Positions 16,506 to 25,835 of a stretch of DNA of 64,000 bases are shown here, one piece after another; positions within the stretch are counted from its first letter, which is position 1, and every line of letters starts with the position of its first letter. The notes under the pieces are model-generated. The model did no database searches. It saw nothing but the letters and a program-made list of their open reading frames with translations, and was not told the origin of the DNA. The translations under genes and the position numbers were made by a program. The DNA is from Enterobacter sp. Cy-643 (lineage in GTDB: Bacteria > Pseudomonadota > Gammaproteobacteria > Enterobacterales > Enterobacteriaceae): contig NZ_VWWV01000003.1 of NCBI RefSeq assembly GCF_011752815.1, forward strand, positions 496,001 through 560,000, in the 5' to 3' direction.

Positions 16506-16583
16506 ATGCAAACGACTCTTCACCTCATCAAGCAAACCCCATGCACAGCCCAGCAGCCGCGCGTGCGCATTCGCTTTATCTGA
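16506..16583 (+). pseudogene. 25-codon remnant joining a phnC- or phnE-like start to the phnE 3' end
   Basis: A short frame with a very strong ribosome site (AAGGAGG at 16493-16499) begins ATGCAAACG (MQTT) and ends CGCTTTATCTGA (RFI stop), 20 bp before phnF. As I recall them, E. coli PhnC and PhnE both begin MQTI, and PhnE ends in RKHFI just before phnF. The frame therefore looks like the scar of a deletion that removed nearly all of phnC, phnD and phnE. It may still be translated as a leader peptide. The alternative is a coincidental short ORF. Confidence 0.55.
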
Positions 16584-16603
16584 TTTGAGAGGCTTTGACT
16601 GCT

Positions 16604-17329
16604 ATGCACTTGTCCAGACATCCGACCAGTTACCCAACTCGCTATCAGGAGATAGCCGCCCGGCTCGAGCAGGAGCTGCGCAACAACTACCGCTGCGGCG
16701 ACTATCTGCCCGCCGAAACCCAGCTGGCCGCCTACTACGAGGTCAACCGCCACACGCTGCGCCGCGCCATTGACGAGCTGGTCAATAAAGGCTGGGTACA
16801 GCGCCGCCAGGGCGTGGGCGTGCTGGTGCTGATGCGCCCGTTTGACTACCCGCTGAATGCCCAGGCGCGCTTTAGCCAGAACCTACTGGATCAGGGCAGC
16901 CATCCTACCAGCGAACGCCTGCTGGCGGTGATTCGCCCGGCCTCTCAGGACGTGGCAGATGCGCTGGGGCTGGCCGAGGGTGACAACGTTATTCACCTGC
17001 GCACCCTGCGCCGGGTGAACGGCATTGCGGTGTGCATCATCGACCATTACTTCGCCGAGCAGGCCTGGTGGCCGGCGCTGCAAACCTTCAGTAACGGATC
17101 GCTGCACGATTTCCTCCAGGCCGAGTTAGGCATTGCCCTGACCCGCGCCCAAACCCGCATCAGCGCTCGTCGTTCCCAGGCCAAAGAGAGCCGCCTGCTG
17201 GAAATCCCCAACATGGCGCCGCTGCTCTGTGTTCGCACTCTTAACCACCGTGAAGGCGAGGCTAATCCGACGGAGTACTCCGTCAGCCTGACCCGCGCCG
17301 ACATGATTGAATTCACCATGGAGCACTAA
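16604..17329 (+). CDS. phnF: PhnF, GntR/UTRA regulator of phosphonate metabolism
   Basis: A 241-residue regulator with an N-terminal GntR winged helix (RYQEIAARLEQELRNNYRCGDYLPAETQLAAYYEVNRHTLRRAIDELVNKGWVQRRQGVG, about residues 10-75, shown in parts as RYQEIAARLEQEL and NRHTLRRAIDELVNKGW) and a C-terminal UTRA ligand-binding domain. It has the length of the E. coli protein. The ATG at 16604 gives the conserved MHLSRHPTSYPTRY start. It abuts phnG with no gap and is now the first intact gene of the operon. PhnF is thought to repress phn genes in response to an effector. Confidence 0.93.
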   Translation: MHLSRHPTSYPTRYQEIAARLEQELRNNYRCGDYLPAETQLAAYYEVNRHTLRRAIDELVNKGWVQRRQGVGVLVLMRPFDYPLNAQARFSQNLLDQGSHPTSERLLAVIRPASQDVADALGLAEGDNVIHLRTLRRVNGIAVCIIDHYFAEQAWWPALQTFSNGSLHDFLQAELGIALTRAQTRISARRSQAKESRLLEIPNMAPLLCVRTLNHREGEANPTEYSVSLTRADMIEFTMEH

Positions 17330-17791
17330 ATGGATACCAGCCATTTCAACCCCGAACAGCGCCGCGAGTGGATGGCGGTGCTGTCACACAGCCAGCCGCA
17401 GGAGCTTCTCGACCGCTGGAACAGCCTGAACATCAACGCGGATTACACGCTCATTCGCGCGCCGGAAATTGGCCTGGTTCAGGTGCAGGCCCGCATGGGC
17501 GGCACCGGCCAACGCTTTTTCACCGGCGACGCCACGCTGACCCGCTCGGTGGTCAAGCTGGCGAGCGGCACCTACGGCTACAGCTACCTGCTTGGCCGCG
17601 ACAAACAGCACGCTGAATACTGCGCGGTGATCGACGCCCTGATGCAGGAAGCAACGCATTTTCACACGCTACAAGAAACCCTAATTGCACCGCTGGCGGC
17701 CAACCGTGAACAACGCCTTGCCGCTCGCCGTGCGGAAGTTAACAGCAGCCGCGTGGACTTCTTCACGCTGGTACGCGGAGACAACGCATGA
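17330..17791 (+). CDS. phnG: PhnG, C-P lyase core subunit
   Basis: A 153-residue subunit of the carbon-phosphorus lyase core complex (PhnGHIJ). With PhnI, PhnH and PhnL it makes ribose 1-(alkylphosphonate) 5-triphosphate from ATP and phosphonate. It begins [21 protein letters not shown] and contains [21 protein letters not shown] and TRSVV, as expected. Its start directly follows the phnF stop, and it overlaps phnH by 4 nt (ATGA). Confidence 0.95.
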   Translation: MDTSHFNPEQRREWMAVLSHSQPQELLDRWNSLNINADYTLIRAPEIGLVQVQARMGGTGQRFFTGDATLTRSVVKLASGTYGYSYLLGRDKQHAEYCAVIDALMQEATHFHTLQETLIAPLAANREQRLAARRAEVNSSRVDFFTLVRGDNA

Positions 17792-18372
17792 CTTTGATGA
17801 CCGCTTTTACCCTTCCGGTGCAGGATGCCCAGCAGAGTTTTCGTCGCCTGCTCAAAGCGATGAGCGAGCCGGGCGTCATTGTCGCGCTCACCTCGCTCCA
17901 GCAGGGCTGGCTGCCGCTGAACGTGGCGACCACCAGCGTGCTGCTGACGCTGGCTGATAATGACACGCCGGTGTGGATCGACGGCACGCTGGGCAACGAT
18001 ATTGCCGCGCAGAACATTCGTTTTCACACCAATGCGCCGCTGTGCGAACAGCCTGAGCACGCGCAGTTCGCCGTCGCCAGCGACGCTATCTCTTCCGAAC
18101 AGTTGAACCTGCTGGCTCAGGGCTGCGACATCGCCCCCGATACCAGCGCGACGCTGATTCTGCAGGTGTCCAGCCTGAGCGGCGGACGCATGCTTCGCCT
18201 GACCGGCGCGGGCATTAACGAAGAGCGCATGATCGCCCCACAGCTGCCGGAGTGCGTCCTGCATGAACTGACCGAGCGCCCGCACCCGTTCCCGCTGGGC
18301 ATTGACCTGATTTTGACCTGTGGCGATCGCCTGCTGGCTATCCCACGAACCACTCACGTGGAGGTGTGCTGA
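17788..18372 (+). CDS. phnH: PhnH, C-P lyase core subunit
   Basis: A 194-residue core subunit with a PLP-transferase-like fold but no PLP site. It dimerises within the PhnG2H2I2J2 complex and belongs to the phosphonate ribosyl triphosphate synthase step. Conserved segments are [21 protein letters not shown] at the N-terminus and [12 protein letters not shown] near the C-terminus. It overlaps phnG by ATGA and phnI by a single base in TGATG, implying tight translational coupling. Confidence 0.95.
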   Translation: MTLMTAFTLPVQDAQQSFRRLLKAMSEPGVIVALTSLQQGWLPLNVATTSVLLTLADNDTPVWIDGTLGNDIAAQNIRFHTNAPLCEQPEHAQFAVASDAISSEQLNLLAQGCDIAPDTSATLILQVSSLSGGRMLRLTGAGINEERMIAPQLPECVLHELTERPHPFPLGIDLILTCGDRLLAIPRTTHVEVC

Positions 18373-19436
18373 TGTACGTTGCCGTCAAAGGGGGCGAGAA
18401 GGCAATCTCCGCCGCCCATGCCCTGCAGGAGCGCAACAGACGCGGCGATGAAACGCTGAAAGAGCTTAGCGTCGCGCAGATCGAGCAGCAGCTTGGCCTG
18501 GCCGTTGACCGCGTGATGACGGAAGGCGGCATCGCCGACCGTGAACTCGCCGCGCTGGCCATCAAGCAGGCCAGCGGCGATATGATTGAGGCGATTTTCC
18601 TGCTGCGTGCTTACCGCACCACGCTGCCTCGTCTTGCCGTGAGCGAGCCGCTGAACACCGCGGAGATGCGCCTCGAGCGCCGCATCTCCGCCGTTTATAA
18701 AGACGTCCCTGGCGGGCAGCTGCTGGGCCCAACCTACGACTACACGCACCGCCTGCTCGACTTCACGCTGCTGGCTAACGGCGAAGTCCCTGACGCTGAA
18801 CCAGCCGACGAGCAAAGCGCGCCCGCCCCGCATGTGTTCAGCATGCTGGCGAAACAGGGCCTGGCCAAAGTCGAAGAAGACGACGGCGCACAGCCGGACG
18901 ACATCACCCGCAACCCGCCGGTTTACCCGTGCTCGCGCTCTTCTCGCTTACAGCAACTGGTGCGCGGCGACGAAGGCTACCTGCTGGCGCTCGCCTATTC
19001 CACCCAGCGCGGTTACGGGCGTAACCACCCGTTTGCCGCCGAGATCCGCAGCGGCTACGTGGACATCGAAATTGTGCCGGAAGAGCTGGGTTTTGCTGTG
19101 AACATCGGCGAATTGCTGATGACCGAATGCGAAATGGTGAACGGTTTTGTGGCCCCGGCAGACGAACCGCCGCACTTCACGCGCGGCTATGGTCTGGCGT
19201 TTGGCATGAGCGAGCGAAAAACCATGGCGATGGCGCTGGTTGACCGTGCGCTTCAGGCCCCGGATTACGACGAAAACATCGCCGGTCCGGCGCAGGACGA
19301 AGAGTTCGTGTTATCCCACGCGGATAACGTGGAAGCGGCAGGCTTTGTGTCCCACCTCAAGCTGCCTCATTACGTAGATTTCCAGGCCGAACTGGAGCTG
19401 CTTAACCGCCTGATAAAGGAGCGAGCCAATGGCTAA
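18372..19436 (+). CDS. phnI: PhnI, C-P lyase core subunit (nucleosidase-type)
   Basis: A 354-residue subunit, the same length as in E. coli. PhnI alone shows purine nucleosidase activity; in the complex it displaces adenine from ATP with phosphonate. The start at 18372 gives [19 protein letters not shown], and conserved blocks include VMTEGGIADRELAALA, PGGQLLGPTYDYTHRLLDF and SRSSRLQQLVRGDEGYLLAL. It overlaps phnJ by 8 nt. An upstream in-frame TTG would add two residues but is not needed. Confidence 0.96.
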   Translation: MYVAVKGGEKAISAAHALQERNRRGDETLKELSVAQIEQQLGLAVDRVMTEGGIADRELAALAIKQASGDMIEAIFLLRAYRTTLPRLAVSEPLNTAEMRLERRISAVYKDVPGGQLLGPTYDYTHRLLDFTLLANGEVPDAEPADEQSAPAPHVFSMLAKQGLAKVEEDDGAQPDDITRNPPVYPCSRSSRLQQLVRGDEGYLLALAYSTQRGYGRNHPFAAEIRSGYVDIEIVPEELGFAVNIGELLMTECEMVNGFVAPADEPPHFTRGYGLAFGMSERKTMAMALVDRALQAPDYDENIAGPAQDEEFVLSHADNVEAAGFVSHLKLPHYVDFQAELELLNRLIKERANG

Positions 19437-20274
19437 CCTGAGCGGCTATAACTTTGCCTATCTGGACGAGCAAACCAAACGCATGATCCGCCGCGCAATG
19501 CTGAAAGCGGTGGCGATCCCTGGTTACCAGGTGCCGTTTGGCGGCCGCGAAATGCCAATGCCTTACGGCTGGGGCACCGGCGGCATTCAGTTGACCGCCA
19601 GCCTGATCGGCGAGTCTGACGTGCTGAAAGTGATTGACCAGGGCGCTGACGACACCACCAACGCCGTGTCGATTCGCAACTTCTTCAAGCGGGTGACCGG
19701 CGTGAACACCACCGAACGCACCGAAGACGCGACGCTGGTGCAGACCCGCCACCGCATCCCGGAAATGCCGCTGGTGGAAGATCAGATCCTGATTTATCAG
19801 GTGCCGATCCCTGAACCACTGCGCTTTATCGAACCGCGCGAAACGGAAACCCGCACCATGCACGCGCTGGAAGAGTACGGCGTGATGCAGGTGAAACTGT
19901 ACGAAGATATCGCCCGCTTCGGCCATATTTCCACCACCTACGCCTACCCGGTGAAGGTGAACGACCGCTACGTGATGGACCCGTCGCCGATCCCGAAATT
20001 CGATAACCCTAAAATGCACATGTCCCCTGCGCTGCAGCTGTTCGGCGCCGGACGCGAAAAACGCATTTACGCCGTGCCGCCGTTTACCCGCGTAGAGAGT
20101 CTCGACTTCGACGATCATCCCTTCCAGGTTCAGGAATGGGAAGAGCCGTGCGCAATTTGTGGGTCACGCCACAGCTACCTTGATGAAGTGGTGCTCGACG
20201 ACGCGGGCAACCGCATGTTCGTCTGCTCCGATACCGACTACTGCCGCCAGAACAGTGAGGCCTCTCAGTCATGA
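19429..20274 (+). CDS. phnJ: PhnJ, radical SAM C-P lyase
   Basis: A 281-residue radical SAM enzyme that cleaves the carbon-phosphorus bond of the ribosyl phosphonate, releasing an alkane (methane from methylphosphonate) and a cyclic ribose phosphate. The non-canonical cluster cysteines C241, C244 and C266 are present in EPCAICGS and FVCSDTDYC, with C272 as the further conserved cysteine. It starts MANLSGYNFAYLDEQTKRMIRR. It overlaps phnI by 8 nt and phnK by 4 nt. All key residues are intact, so the core reaction should work here. Confidence 0.97.
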   Translation: MANLSGYNFAYLDEQTKRMIRRAMLKAVAIPGYQVPFGGREMPMPYGWGTGGIQLTASLIGESDVLKVIDQGADDTTNAVSIRNFFKRVTGVNTTERTEDATLVQTRHRIPEMPLVEDQILIYQVPIPEPLRFIEPRETETRTMHALEEYGVMQVKLYEDIARFGHISTTYAYPVKVNDRYVMDPSPIPKFDNPKMHMSPALQLFGAGREKRIYAVPPFTRVESLDFDDHPFQVQEWEEPCAICGSRHSYLDEVVLDDAGNRMFVCSDTDYCRQNSEASQS

Positions 20275-21029
20275 CCAGCCCGTTACTTTCGGTGAATAAC
20301 CTCACCCACCTCTATGCGCCCGACAAAGGCTTTATGGACGTGTCGTTTGACCTCTGGCCCGGAGAAGTGCTGGGCATTGTGGGCGAGTCCGGCTCCGGCA
20401 AAACGACGCTGCTGAAAGCCATTTCCGCCCGCCTTGCGCCGCAGGAAGGGGAAGTGATTTATCTCGACCGCTCGCTGTACGACATGTCGGAAGGCGAACG
20501 TCGCCGCCTGCTGCGCACCGAATGGGGCGTGGTTCACCAGCATCCGATGGACGGCCTGCGCCGCCACGTTTCTGCCGGGGGCAACATCGGCGAGCGCCTG
20601 ATGGCCACCGGGGCGCGCCACTACGGTGACATTCGCGCCACCGCCCAGCGCTGGCTGGAAGAAGTTGAGATCCCGGCAGCCCGCATCGACGACCTGCCGA
20701 CCACGTTTTCCGGCGGGATGCAGCAGCGCCTGCAAATCGCCCGCAACCTGGTCACCCATCCGAAGCTGGTGTTTATGGATGAGCCGACCGGCGGGCTGGA
20801 TGTGTCCGTGCAGGCGCGCCTGCTCGATCTGCTGCGCGGCCTGGTGGTAGAGCTGAATCTGGCCGTGGTGATAGTCACCCACGATCTGGGCGTGGCTCGC
20901 CTGCTGGCCGATCGCCTGCTGGTGATGAAACAGGGCAAAGTGGTGGAAAGTGGGCTGACCGACCGCGTGCTGGACGACCCGCATCACCCGTATACCCAGC
21001 TTTTGGTGTCTTCCGTCCTTCAGAATTAG
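20271..21029 (+). CDS. phnK: PhnK, ABC-type ATPase of the C-P lyase complex
   Basis: A 252-residue ABC ATPase with Walker A GESGSGKT, signature FSGGMQQRLQIARNL, Walker B KLVFMDEPTGGLD and an H-loop VIVTHD. In E. coli PhnK binds the core complex near PhnJ rather than a membrane permease. It overlaps phnJ by ATGA and is followed 9 bp later by phnL. All ATPase motifs are intact. Confidence 0.95.
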   Translation: MTSPLLSVNNLTHLYAPDKGFMDVSFDLWPGEVLGIVGESGSGKTTLLKAISARLAPQEGEVIYLDRSLYDMSEGERRRLLRTEWGVVHQHPMDGLRRHVSAGGNIGERLMATGARHYGDIRATAQRWLEEVEIPAARIDDLPTTFSGGMQQRLQIARNLVTHPKLVFMDEPTGGLDVSVQARLLDLLRGLVVELNLAVVIVTHDLGVARLLADRLLVMKQGKVVESGLTDRVLDDPHHPYTQLLVSSVLQN

Positions 21030-21038
21030 GTACTCGCT

Positions 21039-21743
21039 ATGACCAGAATACGGGTTGAAAACCTGAGCAAAACCTTTGTCCTGCACCATCAGCACGGCAT
21101 TCGCCTGCCGGTGCTGGCCAACGCCTCGCTGGAAGTCAAAAGCGGTGAATGCGTGGTGCTGCACGGCCACTCCGGCAGCGGGAAATCCACCCTGCTGCGC
21201 TCGCTCTACGCCAACTATTTGCCGGATGAAGGACACATCTGGGTTAAGCACAACGACGAATGGATCGACATCGTGCAGGCCCCGGCGCGCGAAGTGCTGG
21301 CGGTACGCCGCCAGACCATCGGCTGGGTGAGCCAGTTCCTGCGCGTTATTCCGCGTATTTCCGCGCTTGAAGTCGTCATGCAGCCGCTGCTGGATTTAGG
21401 CGTACCGCGTGAAGAGTGCGAGAAAAAAGCCGCCAGCCTGCTGACCCGGCTCAACGTGCCGGAGCGCCTGTGGCACCTGGCGCCGTCGACCTTCTCCGGC
21501 GGCGAGCAGCAGCGCGTGAACATCGCCCGCGGCTTTATTGTTGATTACCCCATTTTACTGCTGGATGAGCCTACCGCCTCGCTGGACGCCAAAAACAGCG
21601 CCGCCGTGGTGGCTTTGATTCAGGAAGCAAAAGCGCGTGGAGCGGCCATTGTCGGCATCTTCCACGATGAAGCTGTACGTGAACAGGTGGCCGACCGCCT
21701 GCATACGATGTCCGCGATGGAGCCCCAACATGATTATCAATAA
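21039..21743 (+). CDS. phnL: PhnL, ABC-type ATPase of the C-P lyase pathway
   Basis: A 234-residue ABC ATPase with Walker A GHSGSGKS, signature [15 protein letters not shown] and Walker [13 protein letters not shown]. It stacks with PhnK on the core complex in E. coli and is needed for the first step of the pathway. It is a few residues longer than I recall for E. coli (226), the difference lying at both ends. Its end overlaps the phnM start by 14 nt. Confidence 0.95.
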   Translation: MTRIRVENLSKTFVLHHQHGIRLPVLANASLEVKSGECVVLHGHSGSGKSTLLRSLYANYLPDEGHIWVKHNDEWIDIVQAPAREVLAVRRQTIGWVSQFLRVIPRISALEVVMQPLLDLGVPREECEKKAASLLTRLNVPERLWHLAPSTFSGGEQQRVNIARGFIVDYPILLLDEPTASLDAKNSAAVVALIQEAKARGAAIVGIFHDEAVREQVADRLHTMSAMEPQHDYQ

Positions 21744-22866
21744 TGTTCGCCTGGTGCTGGAAGAAGAAGTGGTCAGTGGCTCACTGGAAGTGGCCGACGG
21801 TGTTATTCGCAACTTTGCCGAGACCCAAAGCCAGCTGCCTGGCGCACACGACGGCGGCGGCGGCTGGCTGCTGCCGGGGCTGATTGAGCTGCACACCGAC
21901 AACCTGGATAAATTCTTTACCCCACGGCCAAAGGTTGACTGGCCGGCGCACTCCGCCATGAGCAGCCACGACGCGCTGATGGTAGCGAGCGGCATCACCA
22001 CCGTGCTGGACGCCGTTGCCATCGGCGACGTGCGCGACGGCGGCGACCGCCTGGAAAATCTCGAAAAAATGATCAACGCCGTGGAGGATACGCAAAAGCG
22101 TGGCCTTAACCGCGCCGAACATCGCCTGCATCTGCGCTGCGAGCTGCCGCACCACACCACGCTGCCGCTGTTCGACAAGCTGGTTGACCGAGAACTGGTC
22201 TCCCTCGTGTCGCTGATGGATCACTCGCCGGGCCAGCGTCAGTACGCGGAGCTGTCCAAATACCGCGACTACTATCAGGGCAAATACCATCTCACCAACG
22301 AGCAGATGGATCGCTTTGAAGAAGAACAGCTGACGCTGGCGGCCCGCTGGTCACAGCCAAACCGCCAGGCCATTGCCGCCCGCTGCCGCGACCGCAATAT
22401 CGCCCTCGCCAGCCATGACGATGCGACGACCGCCCACGTTGTGGAGTCCCATGAAATCGGCAGCGTGATCGCCGAATTCCCGACCACGGAAGAAGCCGCC
22501 GAAGCCTCTCGTCGCCACGGCATGAGCGTGCTGATGGGCGCGCCAAACATCGTGCGCGGCGGCTCTCACTCCGGCAACGTGGCGGCCAGCCATCTTGCTC
22601 AGGCCGGGCTGCTGGATATCCTTTCCTCGGATTACTACCCGGCAAGCCTGCTGGATGCGGCCTTCCGCGTGGCGCACGACGACAGCAACAGCTTCACGCT
22701 GGCGCAGGCGATTCACCTGGTGACACGCAACCCTGCGCGGGCGCTGAACCTGGCCGACCGGGGAACGCTGGCGGAAGGGAAACGAGCGGATTTGGTGCTG
22801 GCGCACATGCACGGCGACCATATCCATGTCGATCACGTCTGGCGCCAGGGAATTCGGGTGTTCTGA
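21730..22866 (+). CDS. phnM: PhnM, ribosyl phosphonate triphosphate pyrophosphohydrolase
   Basis: A 378-residue amidohydrolase-superfamily enzyme that removes pyrophosphate from ribose 1-phosphonate 5-triphosphate to give the PhnJ substrate. The first metal motif is IELHTDN; other conserved blocks are [32 protein letters not shown] and the C-terminal [19 protein letters not shown]. The ATG at 21730 ([13 protein letters not shown]) gives the E. coli length. It is linked to phnN by a 1-nt overlap (TGATG). Confidence 0.95.
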   Translation: MIINNVRLVLEEEVVSGSLEVADGVIRNFAETQSQLPGAHDGGGGWLLPGLIELHTDNLDKFFTPRPKVDWPAHSAMSSHDALMVASGITTVLDAVAIGDVRDGGDRLENLEKMINAVEDTQKRGLNRAEHRLHLRCELPHHTTLPLFDKLVDRELVSLVSLMDHSPGQRQYAELSKYRDYYQGKYHLTNEQMDRFEEEQLTLAARWSQPNRQAIAARCRDRNIALASHDDATTAHVVESHEIGSVIAEFPTTEEAAEASRRHGMSVLMGAPNIVRGGSHSGNVAASHLAQAGLLDILSSDYYPASLLDAAFRVAHDDSNSFTLAQAIHLVTRNPARALNLADRGTLAEGKRADLVLAHMHGDHIHVDHVWRQGIRVF

Positions 22867-23450
22867 TGAGTAAACTAATCTGGCTGATGGGCCCGTCCGG
22901 CTCCGGCAAAGACAGCCTGCTGAGCGCCCTGCGCCAGCAGGAGCACGCCAGGCTGCTGGTGGCGCACCGGTATATTACCCGCGCCGCCGATGCAGGCTGC
23001 GAGAACCACATTGCGCTGAGCGCAAAAGAGTTTGAGCAGCGCCAGCAGCTAGGGCTGTTTGCCCTGAGCTGGCAGGCGCACGAGCACTCCTACGGCGTCG
23101 GTGTGGAAATGGATATATGGCTCGAAGCCGGATTTGACGTGGTGGTGAACGGCTCGCGCCAGCACCTGAAACAGGCGCGGGAACGCTATGGCGATGGGCT
23201 GGTGCCCATCTGCCTGCAGGTTTCCCCGGACGTACTGCGCCAGCGGCTGGAACAGCGCGGGCGGGAAAACGCAGAGCAAATCGAGCAGCGGCTGCAGCGG
23301 GCCGCGCTTTACTCGCCAGAGGGAGGCGATTGCCTGATACTCAACAACGACGGGAGTCTGCTACAGTCTGCTGCATTATTTATGCAGCTGTTAGCCCAGC
23401 ACCGCTCGAACGTTATCCCGCTTCACCGCAAGGAGCCCCGCCATGTCTGA
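22866..23450 (+). CDS. phnN: PhnN, ribose 1,5-bisphosphate phosphokinase
   Basis: A 194-residue kinase that converts ribose 1,5-bisphosphate to PRPP, recycling the sugar product of C-P lysis. It belongs to the guanylate-kinase-like P-loop family: Walker A is [11 protein letters not shown], and [16 protein letters not shown] and [11 protein letters not shown] are diagnostic. The C-terminal tail is slightly longer than in E. coli. It overlaps phnO by 8 nt. Confidence 0.94.
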   Translation: MSKLIWLMGPSGSGKDSLLSALRQQEHARLLVAHRYITRAADAGCENHIALSAKEFEQRQQLGLFALSWQAHEHSYGVGVEMDIWLEAGFDVVVNGSRQHLKQARERYGDGLVPICLQVSPDVLRQRLEQRGRENAEQIEQRLQRAALYSPEGGDCLILNNDGSLLQSAALFMQLLAQHRSNVIPLHRKEPRHV

Positions 23451-23910
23451 TGTTGTTAAGTTAAAGGCCGCCGCTATCGAAGACAGCGACACCGTCTACC
23501 GCATGATCTGCGAGCTAAAGCAGGCCCAGGCCGATCGCCCCGGCTTTAACGCCTGCTTTGCCGAGAACCTGCGCGACCCGAATATCTTTTATCATTTAGC
23601 GTGGCTGGGGAACAAAGCGGTCGGGATGATAAGCCTGCACCTGCAATACCACCTGCATCACGGCCGCCGCATCGGTGAAATACAGGAGCTGGTGGTGCTG
23701 GAAGAAGCGCGCGGCCACGGCGTCGGTAAACAGCTGCTCGCCTGGGCTGAAGAAAAAGCACGCAAAGCCGATGCGGAGCTGACGGAGCTTTCGACCAGCA
23801 CCAGCCGCAAAGATGCCCATCGTTTTTACGAGCGTGAAGGCTACCGCGCCACCCATATCCGCTTTACCAAACCGGTGGAGACACCTGATGACGCTCACGC
23901 TAACGCTTAG
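23443..23910 (+). CDS. phnO: PhnO, aminoalkylphosphonate N-acetyltransferase
   Basis: A 155-residue GNAT acetyltransferase that acetylates aminoalkylphosphonates such as 1-aminomethylphosphonate, allowing their breakdown and limiting toxicity. The acetyl-CoA loop is [28 protein letters not shown] and [11 protein letters not shown] are conserved. It is about ten residues longer than in E. coli at its two ends. It overlaps phnN at its start and phnP (23 nt) at its end. Confidence 0.92.
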   Translation: MSDVVKLKAAAIEDSDTVYRMICELKQAQADRPGFNACFAENLRDPNIFYHLAWLGNKAVGMISLHLQYHLHHGRRIGEIQELVVLEEARGHGVGKQLLAWAEEKARKADAELTELSTSTSRKDAHRFYEREGYRATHIRFTKPVETPDDAHANA

Positions 23911-24646
23911 CGGTACCGGCGGGGCGCAGCTTGTCCCGGCCTGGGGCTGCCGCTGCACCGCCTGTTCACGAGCCCGAACCAATCCGGCCCACCGCCGCCG
24001 CCCGTGCAGCGCGGTACTCAAGTATAACGATGCGATTACGCTGATAGACGCGGGGCTGCCTGACCTGATGGACAGCTGGCAGCCGGGGGATTTTCAACAG
24101 TTTTTGCTCACCCATTACCATATGGATCATGTCCAGGGGCTGTTCCCGCTGCGCTGGGGCGTAGGCGAAAAAATCCCGGTTTACGGTCCGCCGGATGAAC
24201 AGGGCTGCGACGATCTGTTTAAGCACCCCGGCCTGCTGGACTTTAGCTATACCGTCGAGCCGTTTGTCGCCTTTACTTTGCAGGCGCTGCGCGTCACGCC
24301 GCTGCCGCTCCTGCACTCAAAGCTGACGTTTGGCTATCTGTTTGAAACAGCCTACAGCCGACTGGCCTGGCTGAGCGATACGGCGGGGCTGCCGGACAAA
24401 ACCCTGAAGTTTCTGGCCGCCAACCGCCCGGAAGTGGTGGTGATAGATTGCAGCCGCGAACCCCGGTCTGACACCCCCAAAAATCACTGTGACTTAACCA
24501 CGGTTATCGCGCTGAATGAGCAGATTGGCAGCCCCCGCGTCGTGCTGACCCACATCAGCCACCAGTTTGATGAATGGCTGATGCACCACGCGCTGCCTGC
24601 AGGGTTTGAGGCAGGTTTTGACGGCATGGAGATCGTGCTGGACTAG
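23888..24646 (+). CDS. phnP: PhnP, phosphoribosyl cyclic phosphate phosphodiesterase
   Basis: A 252-residue metallo-beta-lactamase-fold enzyme that opens the 1,2-cyclic phosphate of ribose 5-phosphate made by PhnJ, giving ribose 1,5-bisphosphate for PhnN. The metal motif is LLTHYHMDH (HxHxDH), with [11 protein letters not shown] near the C-terminus. The N-terminal zinc-binding cysteines are seen in [12 protein letters not shown]. It starts within phnO and ends convergently with yjdP, the two stops sharing CTAG. Confidence 0.95.
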   Translation: MTLTLTLSGTGGAQLVPAWGCRCTACSRARTNPAHRRRPCSAVLKYNDAITLIDAGLPDLMDSWQPGDFQQFLLTHYHMDHVQGLFPLRWGVGEKIPVYGPPDEQGCDDLFKHPGLLDFSYTVEPFVAFTLQALRVTPLPLLHSKLTFGYLFETAYSRLAWLSDTAGLPDKTLKFLAANRPEVVVIDCSREPRSDTPKNHCDLTTVIALNEQIGSPRVVLTHISHQFDEWLMHHALPAGFEAGFDGMEIVLD

Positions 24647-24963
24647 CGATCGTCGTCGTCCTGCAAACGGCTCTCTTCGTCATCCAGCTGCTGGCGCTCG
24701 CGGTCAAGCTGGTTCTGGCGTTCATCAAGGCTGCGGCGCCGATCCTCCAGTTGCCGAAAGCGGACTTCATCCTGACGGCTGAGCCGGCGCTGATTCGCCG
24801 GATCATCATTGTCATCGTGATAAACGCGGTCGCCGCCCGGCTTGTAAGCATCGCTAAATGCCTGCTGGATATTGCCAATCGCGTCATCAATCACGTCGGC
24901 CTGCGCGAACGGCGAGGCCAGGTAAAGCGTGCCGAGCAGCAGCGCGGCGGCATAAGATTTCAT
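24643..24963 (-). CDS. yjdP: YjdP, secreted charged small protein
   Basis: A 106-residue protein with an N-terminal signal peptide ([22 protein letters not shown], cleavage likely after AQA) and a mature part starting [14 protein letters not shown]. The C-terminal half is extremely rich in Arg, Asp, Gln and Glu, predicted to form one long charged helix or coiled coil. It matches E. coli YjdP in place, length and composition. The function is unknown. Its stop overlaps that of phnP. Confidence 0.88.
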   Translation of the reverse strand: MKSYAAALLLGTLYLASPFAQADVIDDAIGNIQQAFSDAYKPGGDRVYHDDNDDPANQRRLSRQDEVRFRQLEDRRRSLDERQNQLDRERQQLDDEESRLQDDDDR

Positions 24964-25031
24964 CGGTCAGTCTCCGGGATGGACTGGCCTCAGCGTAGTC
25001 AGCCGGCCTCACGCACAGTAGCGGAGGAATC

Positions 25032-25481
25032 TCAAATTCTCGGCGACTCCAGCGCGCCGATGGCTTCGATCCGAGCCTGATGTCGCCCGCCTTCAAACTG
25101 CCCGTTTAACCACGCATCGACGATCATTTTGGCCAAATCCAGCCCCACCACCCGAGAGCCGAAGGCCAGCACGTTGGTGTTGTTGTGCTGGCGGGAAAGC
25201 AGCGCGGAATAAGGTTCACTGCAGACCACTGCCCGGATACCGGGAAACTTATTGGCGGTGATCGAGATCCCCACGCCGGTGCCGCAAATTAAAATGCCGC
25301 CTTCGGCTTCGCCGTTCACCACGGCTTCCGCGACCGCGCTGGCGTAGAGCGGATAATCGGTGCGCTCACCGGACCAGGTGCCCTTGTCCAGCACCTCAAT
25401 CCCTCTTTCCTGAAGATGCGCCACAATCTCCGTCTTCAGCAGAAAGCCTACGTGGTCACAGCCAAATGCAATTTTTTTCAT
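25032..25481 (-). CDS. rpiB: RpiB, ribose-5-P / allose-6-P isomerase B
   Basis: A 149-residue RpiB that interconverts ribose 5-phosphate and ribulose 5-phosphate and, in the D-allose pathway, allose 6-phosphate and allulose 6-phosphate. Conserved active-site segments are FGCDHVGF, GILICGTGVGISI and the histidines in LSRQHNNTNVLAFG. It is divergent from rpiR, which represses it in E. coli, across a 354-bp spacer holding a long inverted repeat. Confidence 0.95.
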   Translation of the reverse strand: MKKIAFGCDHVGFLLKTEIVAHLQERGIEVLDKGTWSGERTDYPLYASAVAEAVVNGEAEGGILICGTGVGISITANKFPGIRAVVCSEPYSALLSRQHNNTNVLAFGSRVVGLDLAKMIVDAWLNGQFEGGRHQARIEAIGALESPRI

Positions 25482-25717
25482 TTTATCCTCACCGTTGCCG
25501 TTACTTTACGAACCCGACAATTTTCGTGATTTAAGACCGGTTCACTGCCCAATTAATCGGCAAAATTGCCGGGTTCGTGGCCATTTCTACACCGATTATC
25601 TTCACAACACAATGCATGAACTTGTCATCCATGTGTCATAAAACGACTTCCATTAACGCTGAGAATTAAATTAATTCATTATATTTCATACAAATAAGTA
25701 AAATTAAGCGTTTACCT

Positions 25718-25765
25718 TACTTCACAAAAAGTAAAACTTTATGAATTAATTATTTTTGTGAAGTA
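25718..25765. promoter_or_regulatory. 13-bp perfect inverted repeat in rpiB-rpiR spacer, candidate RpiR operator
   Basis: TACTTCACAAAAA (25718-25730) is exactly complementary to TTTTTGTGAAGTA (25753-25765), with a 22-bp AT-rich spacer. It sits 71 bp before the rpiR start in the divergent region controlling rpiB and rpiR-als. RpiR (AlsR) represses these genes in E. coli, so this is the best operator candidate. The rest of 25482-25835 is AT-rich with no supported gene. Confidence 0.55.
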
Positions 25766-25835
25766 TGCAGCATATTTTCTGCACATGCTGTGGTGTTATA
25801 GTGGCGTCTTCACTCTACGGACACGAGAGAACAGG

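Noticed and set aside
20283-21251. Long minus-strand frame opposite phnK and phnL
   Set aside because: Shadow of two well-conserved genes; His/Gln-rich translation typical of antisense in GC-rich DNA.
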